Shown here one piece after another: positions 8,205 through 16,372 of a stretch of 64,000 bases of DNA. A model generated the notes under the pieces. It did not search any database and was not told the DNA's origin. It saw nothing but the letters and a program-made list of their open reading frames with translations. This stretch comes from Alistipes sp. ZOR0009 (GTDB taxonomy: Bacteria > Bacteroidota > Bacteroidia > Bacteroidales > ZOR0009). The position numbers were made by a program, and so were the translations under genes. The stretch is from positions 1-64,000 of the forward strand of contig NZ_JTLD01000016.1 in assembly GCF_000798815.1 (NCBI RefSeq). Reading direction: 5' to 3'. Numbering within the stretch: position 1 is the stretch's first letter; each line of letters begins with the position of its first letter.

Positions 8205-8284
8205 TTACAGCATCCTGTAGTGCCATAATAGCCGCTGGCATGTCATACGAAATGCTGATTACTGCCATCAAAAAAGAAGAAAAC

Positions 8285-8338
8285 TGTCAATTTGTCTGTA
8301 TTTGCCTTTTGGCATAAGTATTGACATATCTCTGTCAA
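8285..8338. promoter_or_regulatory. TGTCA/TGACA-rich control region of dnaK
   Basis: Three TGTCAA or TTGACA half-sites (8285-8290, 8321-8326 and 8333-8338) lie within 90 bp of the dnaK start. The first two form an inverted pair and the last repeats the orientation of the first. No canonical TAnnTTTG element is present. A similar TGTCAT pair lies upstream of the NTPase gene at 16373. This may be a stress-regulator site, but no protein can be named. Confidence 0.4.
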
Positions 8339-8372
8339 ACGAACAAAAGTAAACTGATTAAAAATACATACT

Positions 8373-10292
8373 ATGGGTAAAATCATTGGTATCGACTTAG
8401 GAACAACTAACTCTTGCGTATCTGTAATGGAAGGTAATGAGCCAGTTGTAATTCCAAATAACGAAGGTAAAAGAACCACTCCATCGGTAGTTGGTTTCAC
8501 AGAAAATGGAGAAATTAAAGTTGGAGATCCTGCTAAACGTCAGGCTATCACTAACCCACATAAGACTATCTACTCTATCAAGCGTTTCATGGGCGAAACC
8601 TACGAAGAAATTCGTAACGAAATTCCTCGTGTACCATATACCGTAGAAAAGGGTGAGAACAATACCCCTCGAGTAAAAATTAACGATAGACAATATTCAC
8701 CACAGGAAATTTCTGCCATCGTTCTTCAAAAAATGAGAAAGACGGCTGAAGATTACCTTGGACAGGAAGTTACTGAAGCAGTTATTACTGTGCCAGCCTA
8801 CTTCAACGACTCTCAGCGTCAGGCAACAAAGGAAGCTGGCGAAATTGCAGGACTTAAAGTTCGTCGTATCATCAACGAGCCAACTGCTGCAGCGCTTGCT
8901 TACGGCTTAGATAAGAAGGGGCAAGATATGAAGGTTGCCGTATTCGACCTTGGAGGTGGAACCTTCGATATCTCGATCCTAGAGTTGGGTGATGGCGTAT
9001 TTGAGGTAAAGTCGACAAACGGTGATACGCACCTTGGAGGTGACGATTTTGACAACCATATCATCAACTGGTTGGCAGAAGAGTTCATGTCTGAAAATGC
9101 AAAGGTTGATCCACGTAAGGATCCAATGGCTCTACAACGTTTGAAGGAAGCTGCCGAAAAGGCTAAGATTGAGCTTTCGAGCACAACCTCTACCGAAATT
9201 AACTTGCCATACCTTATTCCTGTTGATGGTATGCCAAAGCACTTGGTTCGTACGCTTACTCGCTCTAAATTCGAGCAAATTTGCGACGATCTTATCCGTA
9301 GGGTGATTGAACCATGTAGAATTGCGCTTAAAGATGCTGGACTTTCGGCTTCTGAAGTTGATGAGGTGATTCTTGTTGGAGGTTCAACTCGTATTCCTGC
9401 AGTTCAAACTGAGGTTGAGAAGTTCTTTGGAAAAGCTCCTTCTAAGGGTGTTAACCCAGATGAAGTTGTAGCTGTAGGTGCTGCTATTCAAGGTGGTGTG
9501 CTTTCTGGAGATGTTACCGATGTACTTCTTCTTGATGTTACGCCTCTATCTCTTGGTATCGAAACAATGGGTGGTGTTATGACTAAGCTTATTGACGCTA
9601 ACACTACGATTCCAACTCGTAAGTCGGAGACATTTACAACAGCTGCAGACAACCAGCCTTCTGTAGAGATTCACGTGCTTCAAGGCGAGCGTCCTTTTGC
9701 CCGTGACAACAAAACCATCGGTCGTTTCTCTCTTGATGGAATTCCTTCTGCACCACGTGGTGTACCTCAAATTGAGGTTACTTTTGATATTGATGCGAAT
9801 GGTATCCTACACGTAACGGCTAAGGATAAAGCTACAGGTAAGGAGCAAAAGATTAGCATTACAGCATCATCAGGTCTTACTGACGACGAAATTAAGCGTA
9901 TGCGCGAAGAGGCTAAGGCCAATGAAGAGGCAGATAAGCAAGCTCGCGAGAAGGTTGATAAGCTAAATCAGGCTGATTCTCTTATTTTCCAAACCGAAAA
10001 GCAGCTTAAAGAATTTGGTGATAAGATTCCTGCTGACAAGAAGAAGGATATTGAAGATGCGCTAGCGAACCTTAAAACAGCACATTCAAGTCAAGACATT
10101 GCTGCGATAGAAGAGGCTACACGTGTTCTAAACGAGCACTGGAATGCTGCATCTCAGCAAATGTATAATGCAGGTGGACAGGCTGGGCCTCAAGGTGGCG
10201 AGCAACCAGAAAACGCTGGTGCTGGTCAAAACGCCAACAACGGAGGTAAGGATGGTTCTGTTACTGATGTTGACTTCGAAGAGGTTAAGTAA
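8373..10292 (+). CDS. dnaK: Chaperone DnaK (Hsp70)
   Basis: ATP-dependent chaperone that binds exposed hydrophobic segments together with DnaJ and GrpE. The 639-residue protein is full length. It has the phosphate 1 motif [11 protein letters not shown] at the start, the [11 protein letters not shown] and [14 protein letters not shown] motifs of the nucleotide-binding domain, the [11 protein letters not shown] start of the substrate-binding domain, and a helical lid. It ends in a Gly/Asn/Gln-rich tail and DVDFEEVK, like other bacterial DnaK C-termini. dnaJ and grpE are not adjacent. Codon use is notably regular, as expected of a highly expressed gene. Confidence 0.99.
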   Translation: MGKIIGIDLGTTNSCVSVMEGNEPVVIPNNEGKRTTPSVVGFTENGEIKVGDPAKRQAITNPHKTIYSIKRFMGETYEEIRNEIPRVPYTVEKGENNTPRVKINDRQYSPQEISAIVLQKMRKTAEDYLGQEVTEAVITVPAYFNDSQRQATKEAGEIAGLKVRRIINEPTAAALAYGLDKKGQDMKVAVFDLGGGTFDISILELGDGVFEVKSTNGDTHLGGDDFDNHIINWLAEEFMSENAKVDPRKDPMALQRLKEAAEKAKIELSSTTSTEINLPYLIPVDGMPKHLVRTLTRSKFEQICDDLIRRVIEPCRIALKDAGLSASEVDEVILVGGSTRIPAVQTEVEKFFGKAPSKGVNPDEVVAVGAAIQGGVLSGDVTDVLLLDVTPLSLGIETMGGVMTKLIDANTTIPTRKSETFTTAADNQPSVEIHVLQGERPFARDNKTIGRFSLDGIPSAPRGVPQIEVTFDIDANGILHVTAKDKATGKEQKISITASSGLTDDEIKRMREEAKANEEADKQAREKVDKLNQADSLIFQTEKQLKEFGDKIPADKKKDIEDALANLKTAHSSQDIAAIEEATRVLNEHWNAASQQMYNAGGQAGPQGGEQPENAGAGQNANNGGKDGSVTDVDFEEVK

Positions 10293-10310
10293 TTTTGATC
10301 GATATATAAG

Positions 10311-10337
10311 AAAAGCCCCGTAATAGGGGCTTTTTTA
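10311..10337 (+). terminator. Intrinsic terminator of dnaK
   Basis: Stem AAGCCCC / GGGGCTT with a 6-nt loop and a T run, 20 bp after the stop codon. Confidence 0.9.
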
Positions 10338-10378
10338 TTATAAGGTGTTGCTATCTTAGCAATCTTAAAAAGAGGAAT

Positions 10379-11170
10379 ATGAGGTTGATGTTAGCTTTTA
10401 TTGGTGGTCTGCTTTTCATTTCAGTGGGGGCAGTGGCGCAGCAGGATACTGTTTTTAATCAAATAGGCACCAGCGGAAAGAAGAATGGTTGGTGGAAAAA
10501 GTATTATCCAGATAGCACCGTGCAGTATATAGCCCAATTTAAGAACGATAAGCCGGTTGGCACAGTTAAGCGCTATTTTCCGAATGGGAAATTGCAGTCG
10601 TTGTTGATTTATCAAGAAGGCAATGATGCTGTTAAAGCACAAATGTTTAGTCGAGTAGGAACTCTTCTGGCAGAAGGCAGCTACGTGAAAAATAGAAAAG
10701 AAGGACAATGGAAAACTTATCGCCCTGATGGTTCAGTTTTTTATGTTGATGCCTATAAAGATGGAGTTAGGGAGGGGGCCTGCGATGGATTTTACCCTAA
10801 TGGAGCACCAATGTATAAATATAAGTACGTTGGAGGTAAACGTGTCGGGTATGGAATACAGTACCATGAGAATGGGGCTATGATGGAAGAGGTCGTTTAC
10901 AATGCCGAAGGGAAACCTAATAGCTTTTTTAGAGCATTTTACGATAGTAATGCAAAGAGGATTGAAGGTAAATATGTAAATGGTGAAAAAGAAGAAGAAT
11001 GGATTACCTACAATGAGGATGGATCTGTTTTTTCGAGGGTAATGTATAAGAATGGTTACCCCGAAATAACTGATGATATGGTCAAAAAAGAAACAGAGAT
11101 GCTTCGGACTTACTCTAAAATGAAAGGAAAAATAGAAGAGCCAAGCGAAGCGAATATTAGTAGGGAGTAA
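10379..11170 (+). CDS. Exported MORN/YwqK-type repeat protein
   Basis: The 263-residue protein has a signal peptide (residues 1-20, ending VGAVAQ) and then about seven repeats of a 20-25 residue unit with the pattern G-x-W-x-x-Y-x-x-[DN]-G (for example EGQWKTYRPDGSV and NGEKEEEWITYNEDG). This is the YwqK/MORN-variant repeat. Such proteins fold as an open beta-sheet; their function in Bacteroidota is mostly unknown. It is followed after 44 bp by the subtilase gene and could be co-transcribed. A GAGGAAT sequence just before the ATG is a possible ribosome binding site. Confidence 0.82.
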   Translation: MRLMLAFIGGLLFISVGAVAQQDTVFNQIGTSGKKNGWWKKYYPDSTVQYIAQFKNDKPVGTVKRYFPNGKLQSLLIYQEGNDAVKAQMFSRVGTLLAEGSYVKNRKEGQWKTYRPDGSVFYVDAYKDGVREGACDGFYPNGAPMYKYKYVGGKRVGYGIQYHENGAMMEEVVYNAEGKPNSFFRAFYDSNAKRIEGKYVNGEKEEEWITYNEDGSVFSRVMYKNGYPEITDDMVKKETEMLRTYSKMKGKIEEPSEANISRE

Positions 11171-11214
11171 ATTTGTTAAATAGTAAAAACTCTTATAACT
11201 TGTATGAAATTTAG

Positions 11215-12837
11215 ATGCGAGTTATGAGAGTTTTTTTTGTTAGCCTCATTTCGTTGTTAATTATTCCAAATATTACATTAGGAACAACCTATTTTGTAAC
11301 GTTTAAGTATAAAAAGTCGGTTGGGTATTCTATCTCAGACCCGAGTAAGTATTTGACCGCTAAATCTATCGAACGAAGGTCGAAACAACGAATTACAATT
11401 GATTCAACAGATTTACCTGTCAGCCGAGATTATGTAGCTGCAGTACAAAGTAAAGTAGGAAAGGTGCTTTATACCTCTAAATGGCTTAATGGAATTTTGG
11501 TCGAGGCTACTACAGAGCAGGCAAATGGTCTTTTTACATTGGATATGGTAAAGGATGTTGATGTGGCGTATGTTGCATTATCCAGTCAGGTAAGCCAAAA
11601 ATTGGACGACCCGTACGATTTTGGAAATCCAGGACAAAGCACTGGGAGTGTTTATGGAGAAGCCTTTGAGCAAGTAAATTTAATTAAGGGGCAGTATTTG
11701 CATTCCAAAAAGTTTAAAGGAAAAGGAATAACTGTTGCAGTTATAGATGCCGGATTTGAAAATTATGAGGGGCTTTCTGTATTATCAGGCATGAGATCTA
11801 ATGTTGTTGATTCTTATGACTATATCGCTAAATCAAACTTTCTTCGTGCTTCGGATGCTCATGGAACAAAAATACTATCGCTTTTAGCAGGTGTTAATGA
11901 GGGGCTATTCTATGGCTCCGCTATTGACGCAAGCTATGCTTTATACATAACCGAATCGAATCAATTTGAGCAAAAGGTTGAGGAGTATACCTGGTGCTTG
12001 GCCGCAGAGCGGGCTGATAGTATTGGAGTTGATATTATTACCTCTTCCTTAGGATATTCTAAGTTTGATATAGCTTCGATGAATCATACCGTTGCAGATT
12101 TATCTAAAAATAGGGCTCCCGTATCTGTTGCTGCCGGTTTGGCGGCAAAAAAGGGTATTCTTACCGTAATATCAGCAGGTAATGAAGGCAATAAGGCTTG
12201 GGGAGTAATAACGTTTCCGGCTGATGCCCCAGATGTAATCTCAGTTGGCGCTGTAACCAATGTTGGACGATTAGGTATATTTAGTTCTGTTGGCTTACCC
12301 AATACCACAAAACCAGAGGTTGTTTGCATGGGGGTTGCAACCTCGCTGGTTGATGCAAACGGGAATATTGTAAAGGGGAATGGAACTTCTTATGCAACTC
12401 CTCAAATTGCAGGTTTTGCAGCATGTTTGTGGGAGGCCTTCCCGAAGGCTACGGCATTAGATATTAGGACTGCAATTTTAAAATCTTCCTCAAATTATGC
12501 TGTACCAAATAACCAAATCGGATATGGAATTCCTGATTTTGAAAAGGCTTACTTGTCGTTGTATCAGGATTATCCAACAAAAGATCCGGTGGTGAGTATT
12601 GGCCCGAATCCTTTTTCAACCCATTTTACGATTCAAACAACAACCGCATTTACAGGGTTAGGACAGTATTACATATATGATTTGCAGGGGAGGCTGCTTA
12701 TGCTAGGAACTCTTAATTTTAATAGAGGTGTTGCTCTGCTAAGCGATCTTGGAGGGTTGGATTCTGGACTTCATCTATTTAAAGTTATATTTGAAGGCGT
12801 AAATGTTACGTCTAAAATTATCAAGTTGGCTGATTGA
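11215..12837 (+). CDS. Subtilisin-like serine protease with T9SS sorting domain
   Basis: A secreted S8-family peptidase of 540 residues. It has a signal peptide (about 1-23) and a pro-region (about 25-130). The catalytic triad is complete: D178 in VAVIDAGF, H216 in SDAHGTKILSLLAG and S392 in NGTSYATPQIAG, with oxyanion N323 in SAGNEGN. The last 85 residues (from about 455) form a type A sorting domain with SIGPNPFSTHF and the closing KIIKLAD, so it should cross the outer membrane by the type IX system. A second in-frame ATG lies at 11224. The stop overlaps the xseA start, which places this protease gene at the head of the exonuclease VII genes. Confidence 0.92.
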   Translation: MRVMRVFFVSLISLLIIPNITLGTTYFVTFKYKKSVGYSISDPSKYLTAKSIERRSKQRITIDSTDLPVSRDYVAAVQSKVGKVLYTSKWLNGILVEATTEQANGLFTLDMVKDVDVAYVALSSQVSQKLDDPYDFGNPGQSTGSVYGEAFEQVNLIKGQYLHSKKFKGKGITVAVIDAGFENYEGLSVLSGMRSNVVDSYDYIAKSNFLRASDAHGTKILSLLAGVNEGLFYGSAIDASYALYITESNQFEQKVEEYTWCLAAERADSIGVDIITSSLGYSKFDIASMNHTVADLSKNRAPVSVAAGLAAKKGILTVISAGNEGNKAWGVITFPADAPDVISVGAVTNVGRLGIFSSVGLPNTTKPEVVCMGVATSLVDANGNIVKGNGTSYATPQIAGFAACLWEAFPKATALDIRTAILKSSSNYAVPNNQIGYGIPDFEKAYLSLYQDYPTKDPVVSIGPNPFSTHFTIQTTTAFTGLGQYYIYDLQGRLLMLGTLNFNRGVALLSDLGGLDSGLHLFKVIFEGVNVTSKIIKLAD

Positions 12838-14240
12838 TGGAGCATCTTTCGTTATATGAATTACAGCAGAGAATAAAAAGTAGCCTAGAGACAGCCTTTC
12901 CGCTTCCTGTTTGGATTGTAGCGGAAATTAGCGAGTTGAAGGTGAACTACTCTGGGCATTGTTATCTTGAGCTGATAGAGAAGGATAATGCTGATAGTGT
13001 TAAGATTAAAGCAAAGGTAAATGCCAATATATGGGGAAACAAGTTTAGGCTGCTTAAAACTTATTTCGAAACGACGACAAGAATTGGGCTTACAGAAGGT
13101 TTAAAAGTTCTGATTAAAGTAGACGTTAGGTTTCATGAAATTTACGGTTTAAGTCTTAATATCGTGGATATTGATCCTGCTTTTACTGTTGGTGAAATGA
13201 AGTTGCAGCGCAATCTTGTTATCCAGCGTTTGATGGAGGAGGGGATAATTGACTTGAACAAGGAGTTTGATCTTCCTAAGGTTCCACAGCGAATTGCCGT
13301 TGTTTCATCTGCATCTGCTGCAGGATATCAGGATTTTTGCAACCAGTTGATGTCAAATGCTTTTGGTTATACTTTTTTGATTGAACTTTTCCCATCTGTT
13401 ATGCAGGGGAATGAGGCTGAGTTATCTATAGTTGCTTCATTGGAGGCTATCTTTAGGAGGCTCGAGGACTTTGATCTGGTGGCAATTATTAGAGGAGGAG
13501 GTTCCCAAAATGATTTAGCTTGTTTTGATTCTTATAATATTGCTGCAAATGTTGCTCAATTTCCGCTACCTGTTATTACCGGAATTGGTCACGATAAGGA
13601 CGAAAGTGTTACAGATATTGTCGCTCGTACAAGTTTTAAAACACCTACGGCAGCTGCTGCTTTCTTGATTGATATGGTGGCGGAATTTGAGGATGAACTA
13701 CTTCGTTGTGCAGGAGAGATTAGCTACCATGCACGCAATCTTATCCAAGAACAGAGGATGGCTACGATGGATGTCGAATTTCATTTGCTCGATTGTGTAA
13801 AAACAATCGTTTCTGATTCTAAGTTTAATTTGGACTCCTTGGTTTATGGTATATCAAAGGGAGTTAGAGGGAAGCTGCTTATTCAGCAGCGGTTTGTAGA
13901 CAGCTATCTTAACCGAGTGGATAAGGCGACTGTTCGGTTGATAAATGCAAAAACGGACAATCTCGTACGATATAAAAATGCCGTTTTAAGCAATGCAAAG
14001 TTAAGAATGATGGAGCAATCTCATTATTTGGAAAATCTGCTTGTTCGCATCGAATCTTCAAGTCCTCAGGAAATTCTAAAAAAAGGGTATTCTTTGACTC
14101 TTTTTGAAGGTAAGATTGTGAGGGACGTGTCGGAGCTGAAGGGGAAGGAGTTGGAAACGCTATTAGAATCAGGTCGAGTAGTTAGTGCCGTTAAAGAAGT
14201 CGAAAATATAAATCCGTTGATATGGCAAAAAAAGAGTTAA
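12837..14240 (+). CDS. xseA: Exodeoxyribonuclease VII large subunit
   Basis: XseA with several XseB subunits degrades single-stranded DNA from both ends. The 467-residue protein begins with the OB-fold domain (LSLYELQQRIKSSLE to about 100). The central nuclease domain has VVSSASAAGYQDF, AIIRGGGSQNDLACFD and the conserved ITGIGHDKDESVTDIVA, followed by TSFKTPTAAA. A long coiled-coil C-terminal half follows. The ATG overlaps the subtilase stop by one base (TGATG), a translational-coupling arrangement. A TTG three bases upstream is in frame but unlikely. Confidence 0.97.
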   Translation: MEHLSLYELQQRIKSSLETAFPLPVWIVAEISELKVNYSGHCYLELIEKDNADSVKIKAKVNANIWGNKFRLLKTYFETTTRIGLTEGLKVLIKVDVRFHEIYGLSLNIVDIDPAFTVGEMKLQRNLVIQRLMEEGIIDLNKEFDLPKVPQRIAVVSSASAAGYQDFCNQLMSNAFGYTFLIELFPSVMQGNEAELSIVASLEAIFRRLEDFDLVAIIRGGGSQNDLACFDSYNIAANVAQFPLPVITGIGHDKDESVTDIVARTSFKTPTAAAAFLIDMVAEFEDELLRCAGEISYHARNLIQEQRMATMDVEFHLLDCVKTIVSDSKFNLDSLVYGISKGVRGKLLIQQRFVDSYLNRVDKATVRLINAKTDNLVRYKNAVLSNAKLRMMEQSHYLENLLVRIESSSPQEILKKGYSLTLFEGKIVRDVSELKGKELETLLESGRVVSAVKEVENINPLIWQKKS

Positions 14241-14422
14241 CTTACAATGATGCGTTAGAGGAATTGAAAGGAATCTTACAGCGTCTTGAAGGTCAGGAGG
14301 TGAACATAGATCAGATTGCTACAGATGTGAAGCGTTCATCGGAATTGATAAAGTTTTGTAAGGAAAAACTTCGTAAGACAGAGGAGGAGGTTGATACAAT
14401 TCTTCGGGATATGAAGGAATAA
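14222..14422 (+). CDS. xseB: Exodeoxyribonuclease VII small subunit
   Basis: The 66-residue helical protein has the XseB pattern LTYNDALEELKGILQRLE, then SSELIKFCKEKL and KTEEEVD. It pairs with XseA. Its start overlaps the end of xseA by 19 bp, so translation is coupled. A strong terminator follows the stop. Confidence 0.95.
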   Translation: MAKKELTYNDALEELKGILQRLEGQEVNIDQIATDVKRSSELIKFCKEKLRKTEEEVDTILRDMKE

Positions 14423-14450
14423 AAAAGAGGTCCTAATGGACCTCTTTTTT
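14421..14450. terminator. Bidirectional terminator between xseB and aspA
   Basis: Perfect 12-bp stem AAAAAGAGGTCC / GGACCTCTTTTT with a TAAT loop. It serves both converging transcripts and begins in the xseB stop codon. Confidence 0.93.
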
Positions 14451-14452
14451 TG

Positions 14453-15916
14453 TTATTTCAGCTTCGTGATTTTACGAGGTTGAATCATGTTTTCTGGTTT
14501 TAGAATGTTGTCTAGCTCGTCCTGAGAAAGGAGGCCTTTTTCAAGTACTAAGCTGTATACACTCTTTCCTGTTTCAAGAGCTTCTTTGGCAACTGCTGTA
14601 GAATTCTCATAACCAATGTAAGGATTAAGAGCAGTTACAAGGCCAATTGAGTTATGAACAAGGTTACGGCAGTGCTCAACGTTTGCTGTAATACCTTCAA
14701 CGCACTCTTCTCTTAGCGTACGCATTCCATTTCTCAGAAGTTCGATCGACTCGTGGATGCTATACACAATGATAGGTTCCATTACGTTAAGCTCAAGTTG
14801 ACCGGCCTCGGCAGCCATTGTTACGGTAAGGTCGTTACCGATAACCTTAAATGCGATTTGGTTTACAACTTCAGGAATAACTGGGTTTACTTTACCTGGC
14901 ATAATTGATGAACCTGGTTGCTTTGGAGGTAAGTTAATTTCTCCAATTCCAGTTCTTGGACCAGATGAAAGAAGTCTTAGATCGTTACAAATCTTTGAAA
15001 GTTTGATTGCAAGACGTTTAAGTGCAGATGAGTACATTACAAATGCTCCGGTGTCTTGAGTTGCTTCAACTAGGTTTGCTGCTTGCACAAGAGGCAACTC
15101 TGTGATGCGAGCAAGAATTTTGGTTACTAGTGGAGCGTAGTCAGGATCAGAGTTAATTCCTGTACCAATTGCAGTTGCTCCCATGTTGATTTCATGGAAT
15201 AACTTAACGTTTTGTTCCAGCCTGTCAATCTCTTCGGAAAGAGTTACAGCGTACGCCTCAAACGCTTGTCCCAAAGTCATAGGAACAGCATCTTGGAGCT
15301 GCGTTCTTCCCATTTTGATGACATCCTTAAACTCAACACCCTTTTGGCGGAAAGCATCAATAAGCTGCTTCAGCACTTCGATAAGCTCGCGGTTGCTGAA
15401 TACTACAGCAAGCTTTACCGCTGTTGGGTAAGCGTCGTTTGTAGATTGGGATAGATTAACGTGGTTGTTGGGGTGAACAATTTTGTATTCGCCCTTTTTT
15501 TTGCCCATAGAAACTAGCGCCATGTTGGCGATAACTTCGTTGGCATTCATGTTGGTTGATGTTCCGGCGCCACCTTGAACCATGTCTACAATAAAATGCT
15601 CGTTCAACGAACCCGATTTTACTACTTTACATGCTTCTGCGATTGCATCCTTAATGCTAGGCTCTAGCAAACCAAGCTCGCAGTTCGCTTCTGCTGCAGC
15701 TTCTTTTACAAGAGCAAATGCTTCAATAAGTTTTGGGAAAAATTTTAGCGTTACACCGCTTATATTAAAATTCTCAAGACCTCTTAAAGTTTGGACTCCA
15801 AAAAATGCTTCTACAGGCACTTCTTTGTCTCCAAGCAAGTCGTGTTCAGTTCTTGTTTTCCCAGAAAATGGGATATTTACATTTTGAGAACTGAGTTTGG
15901 CAAATAAGCTTTCCAT
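14453..15916 (-). CDS. aspA: Aspartate ammonia-lyase
   Basis: Aspartase converts L-aspartate to fumarate and ammonia and can feed fumarate respiration in anaerobes. The 487-residue protein has the N-terminal TRTEHDLLGDKEVP, the substrate-site segments GAGTSTNMNANEV and HPNNHVNLSQSTND, and the superfamily signature GSSIMPGKVNPVIPE near residue 330. The EHDLLG and length favour aspartase over class II fumarase, whose start motif differs (TxxDTMG). The first 15 residues are non-conserved, so translation could start slightly later, but no other ATG precedes the TRTEHD motif. It is transcribed alone. Confidence 0.93.
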   Translation of the reverse strand: MESLFAKLSSQNVNIPFSGKTRTEHDLLGDKEVPVEAFFGVQTLRGLENFNISGVTLKFFPKLIEAFALVKEAAAEANCELGLLEPSIKDAIAEACKVVKSGSLNEHFIVDMVQGGAGTSTNMNANEVIANMALVSMGKKKGEYKIVHPNNHVNLSQSTNDAYPTAVKLAVVFSNRELIEVLKQLIDAFRQKGVEFKDVIKMGRTQLQDAVPMTLGQAFEAYAVTLSEEIDRLEQNVKLFHEINMGATAIGTGINSDPDYAPLVTKILARITELPLVQAANLVEATQDTGAFVMYSSALKRLAIKLSKICNDLRLLSSGPRTGIGEINLPPKQPGSSIMPGKVNPVIPEVVNQIAFKVIGNDLTVTMAAEAGQLELNVMEPIIVYSIHESIELLRNGMRTLREECVEGITANVEHCRNLVHNSIGLVTALNPYIGYENSTAVAKEALETGKSVYSLVLEKGLLSQDELDNILKPENMIQPRKITKLK

Positions 15917-16372
15917 GCTTTACCCTCCAGTTTATACGTAAAATAAAGTTCGGCAAAGATACGAAATCTTTGTTGCCATTGCACAATTGAATTTTAAGTT
16001 TATTGGGTTAATTATTGTTTGAATTGTAAGTGTTATTCCAGTTTTCGCTTTTAAACCGTAATACGAAGTGTCGTGTTGTGGTATTCAGGATGAACTGAAA
16101 GCAATGAGGTTTCAGGATGTGTAACTAAAGAAATTGGATGATTGTGTCAGAGATAGGGATGTTGGTAAAAACAACGCTTTTTGGTGTGTGTTACTTGTTC
16201 ACTGCCCCTTTTTTGATGAATATCTGATTTATAACTGTGCCTAAAAAATATATATTCACCAAAAAGCGTTGTTATTGGGACAAAAGTATGTTTTGAGAAA
16301 AAAACGTGCAAATGTCATCGCTGTCATTTTTTTTTGTCTATCTTAGAGTTGCTGTAATCAACGTTATGAAGG
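15917..16372. other. AT-rich intergenic region before the NTPase gene
   Basis: This 456-bp stretch separates the divergent aspA and NTPase genes. It contains the 104-bp inverted-repeat element at 16170-16273 and two direct TGTCAT motifs at 16313-16318 and 16322-16327. A TATCTTAG (16339-16346) is one base from the -7 consensus. The part nearest aspA (15917-16169) shows nothing else I can support. Confidence 0.6.
16170..16273. repeat. 104-bp element bounded by perfect 17-bp inverted repeats
   Basis: The left arm AACAACGCTTTTTGGTG (16170-16186) and the right arm CACCAAAAAGCGTTGTT (16257-16273) are exact reverse complements. They enclose 70 AT-rich bases without coding capacity. Size and terminal repeats fit a miniature inverted-repeat transposable element (MITE). 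No clear target-site duplication flanks it, so a large stem-loop regulatory structure is the alternative. Confidence 0.65.

Noticed and set aside
8308-8326. Sigma-54 promoter (TTGGCA-N-TTGACA) before dnaK
   Set aside because: The GG spacing resembles -24/-12, but the GC of the -12 element reads GA, and no sigma-54 activator gene is nearby.
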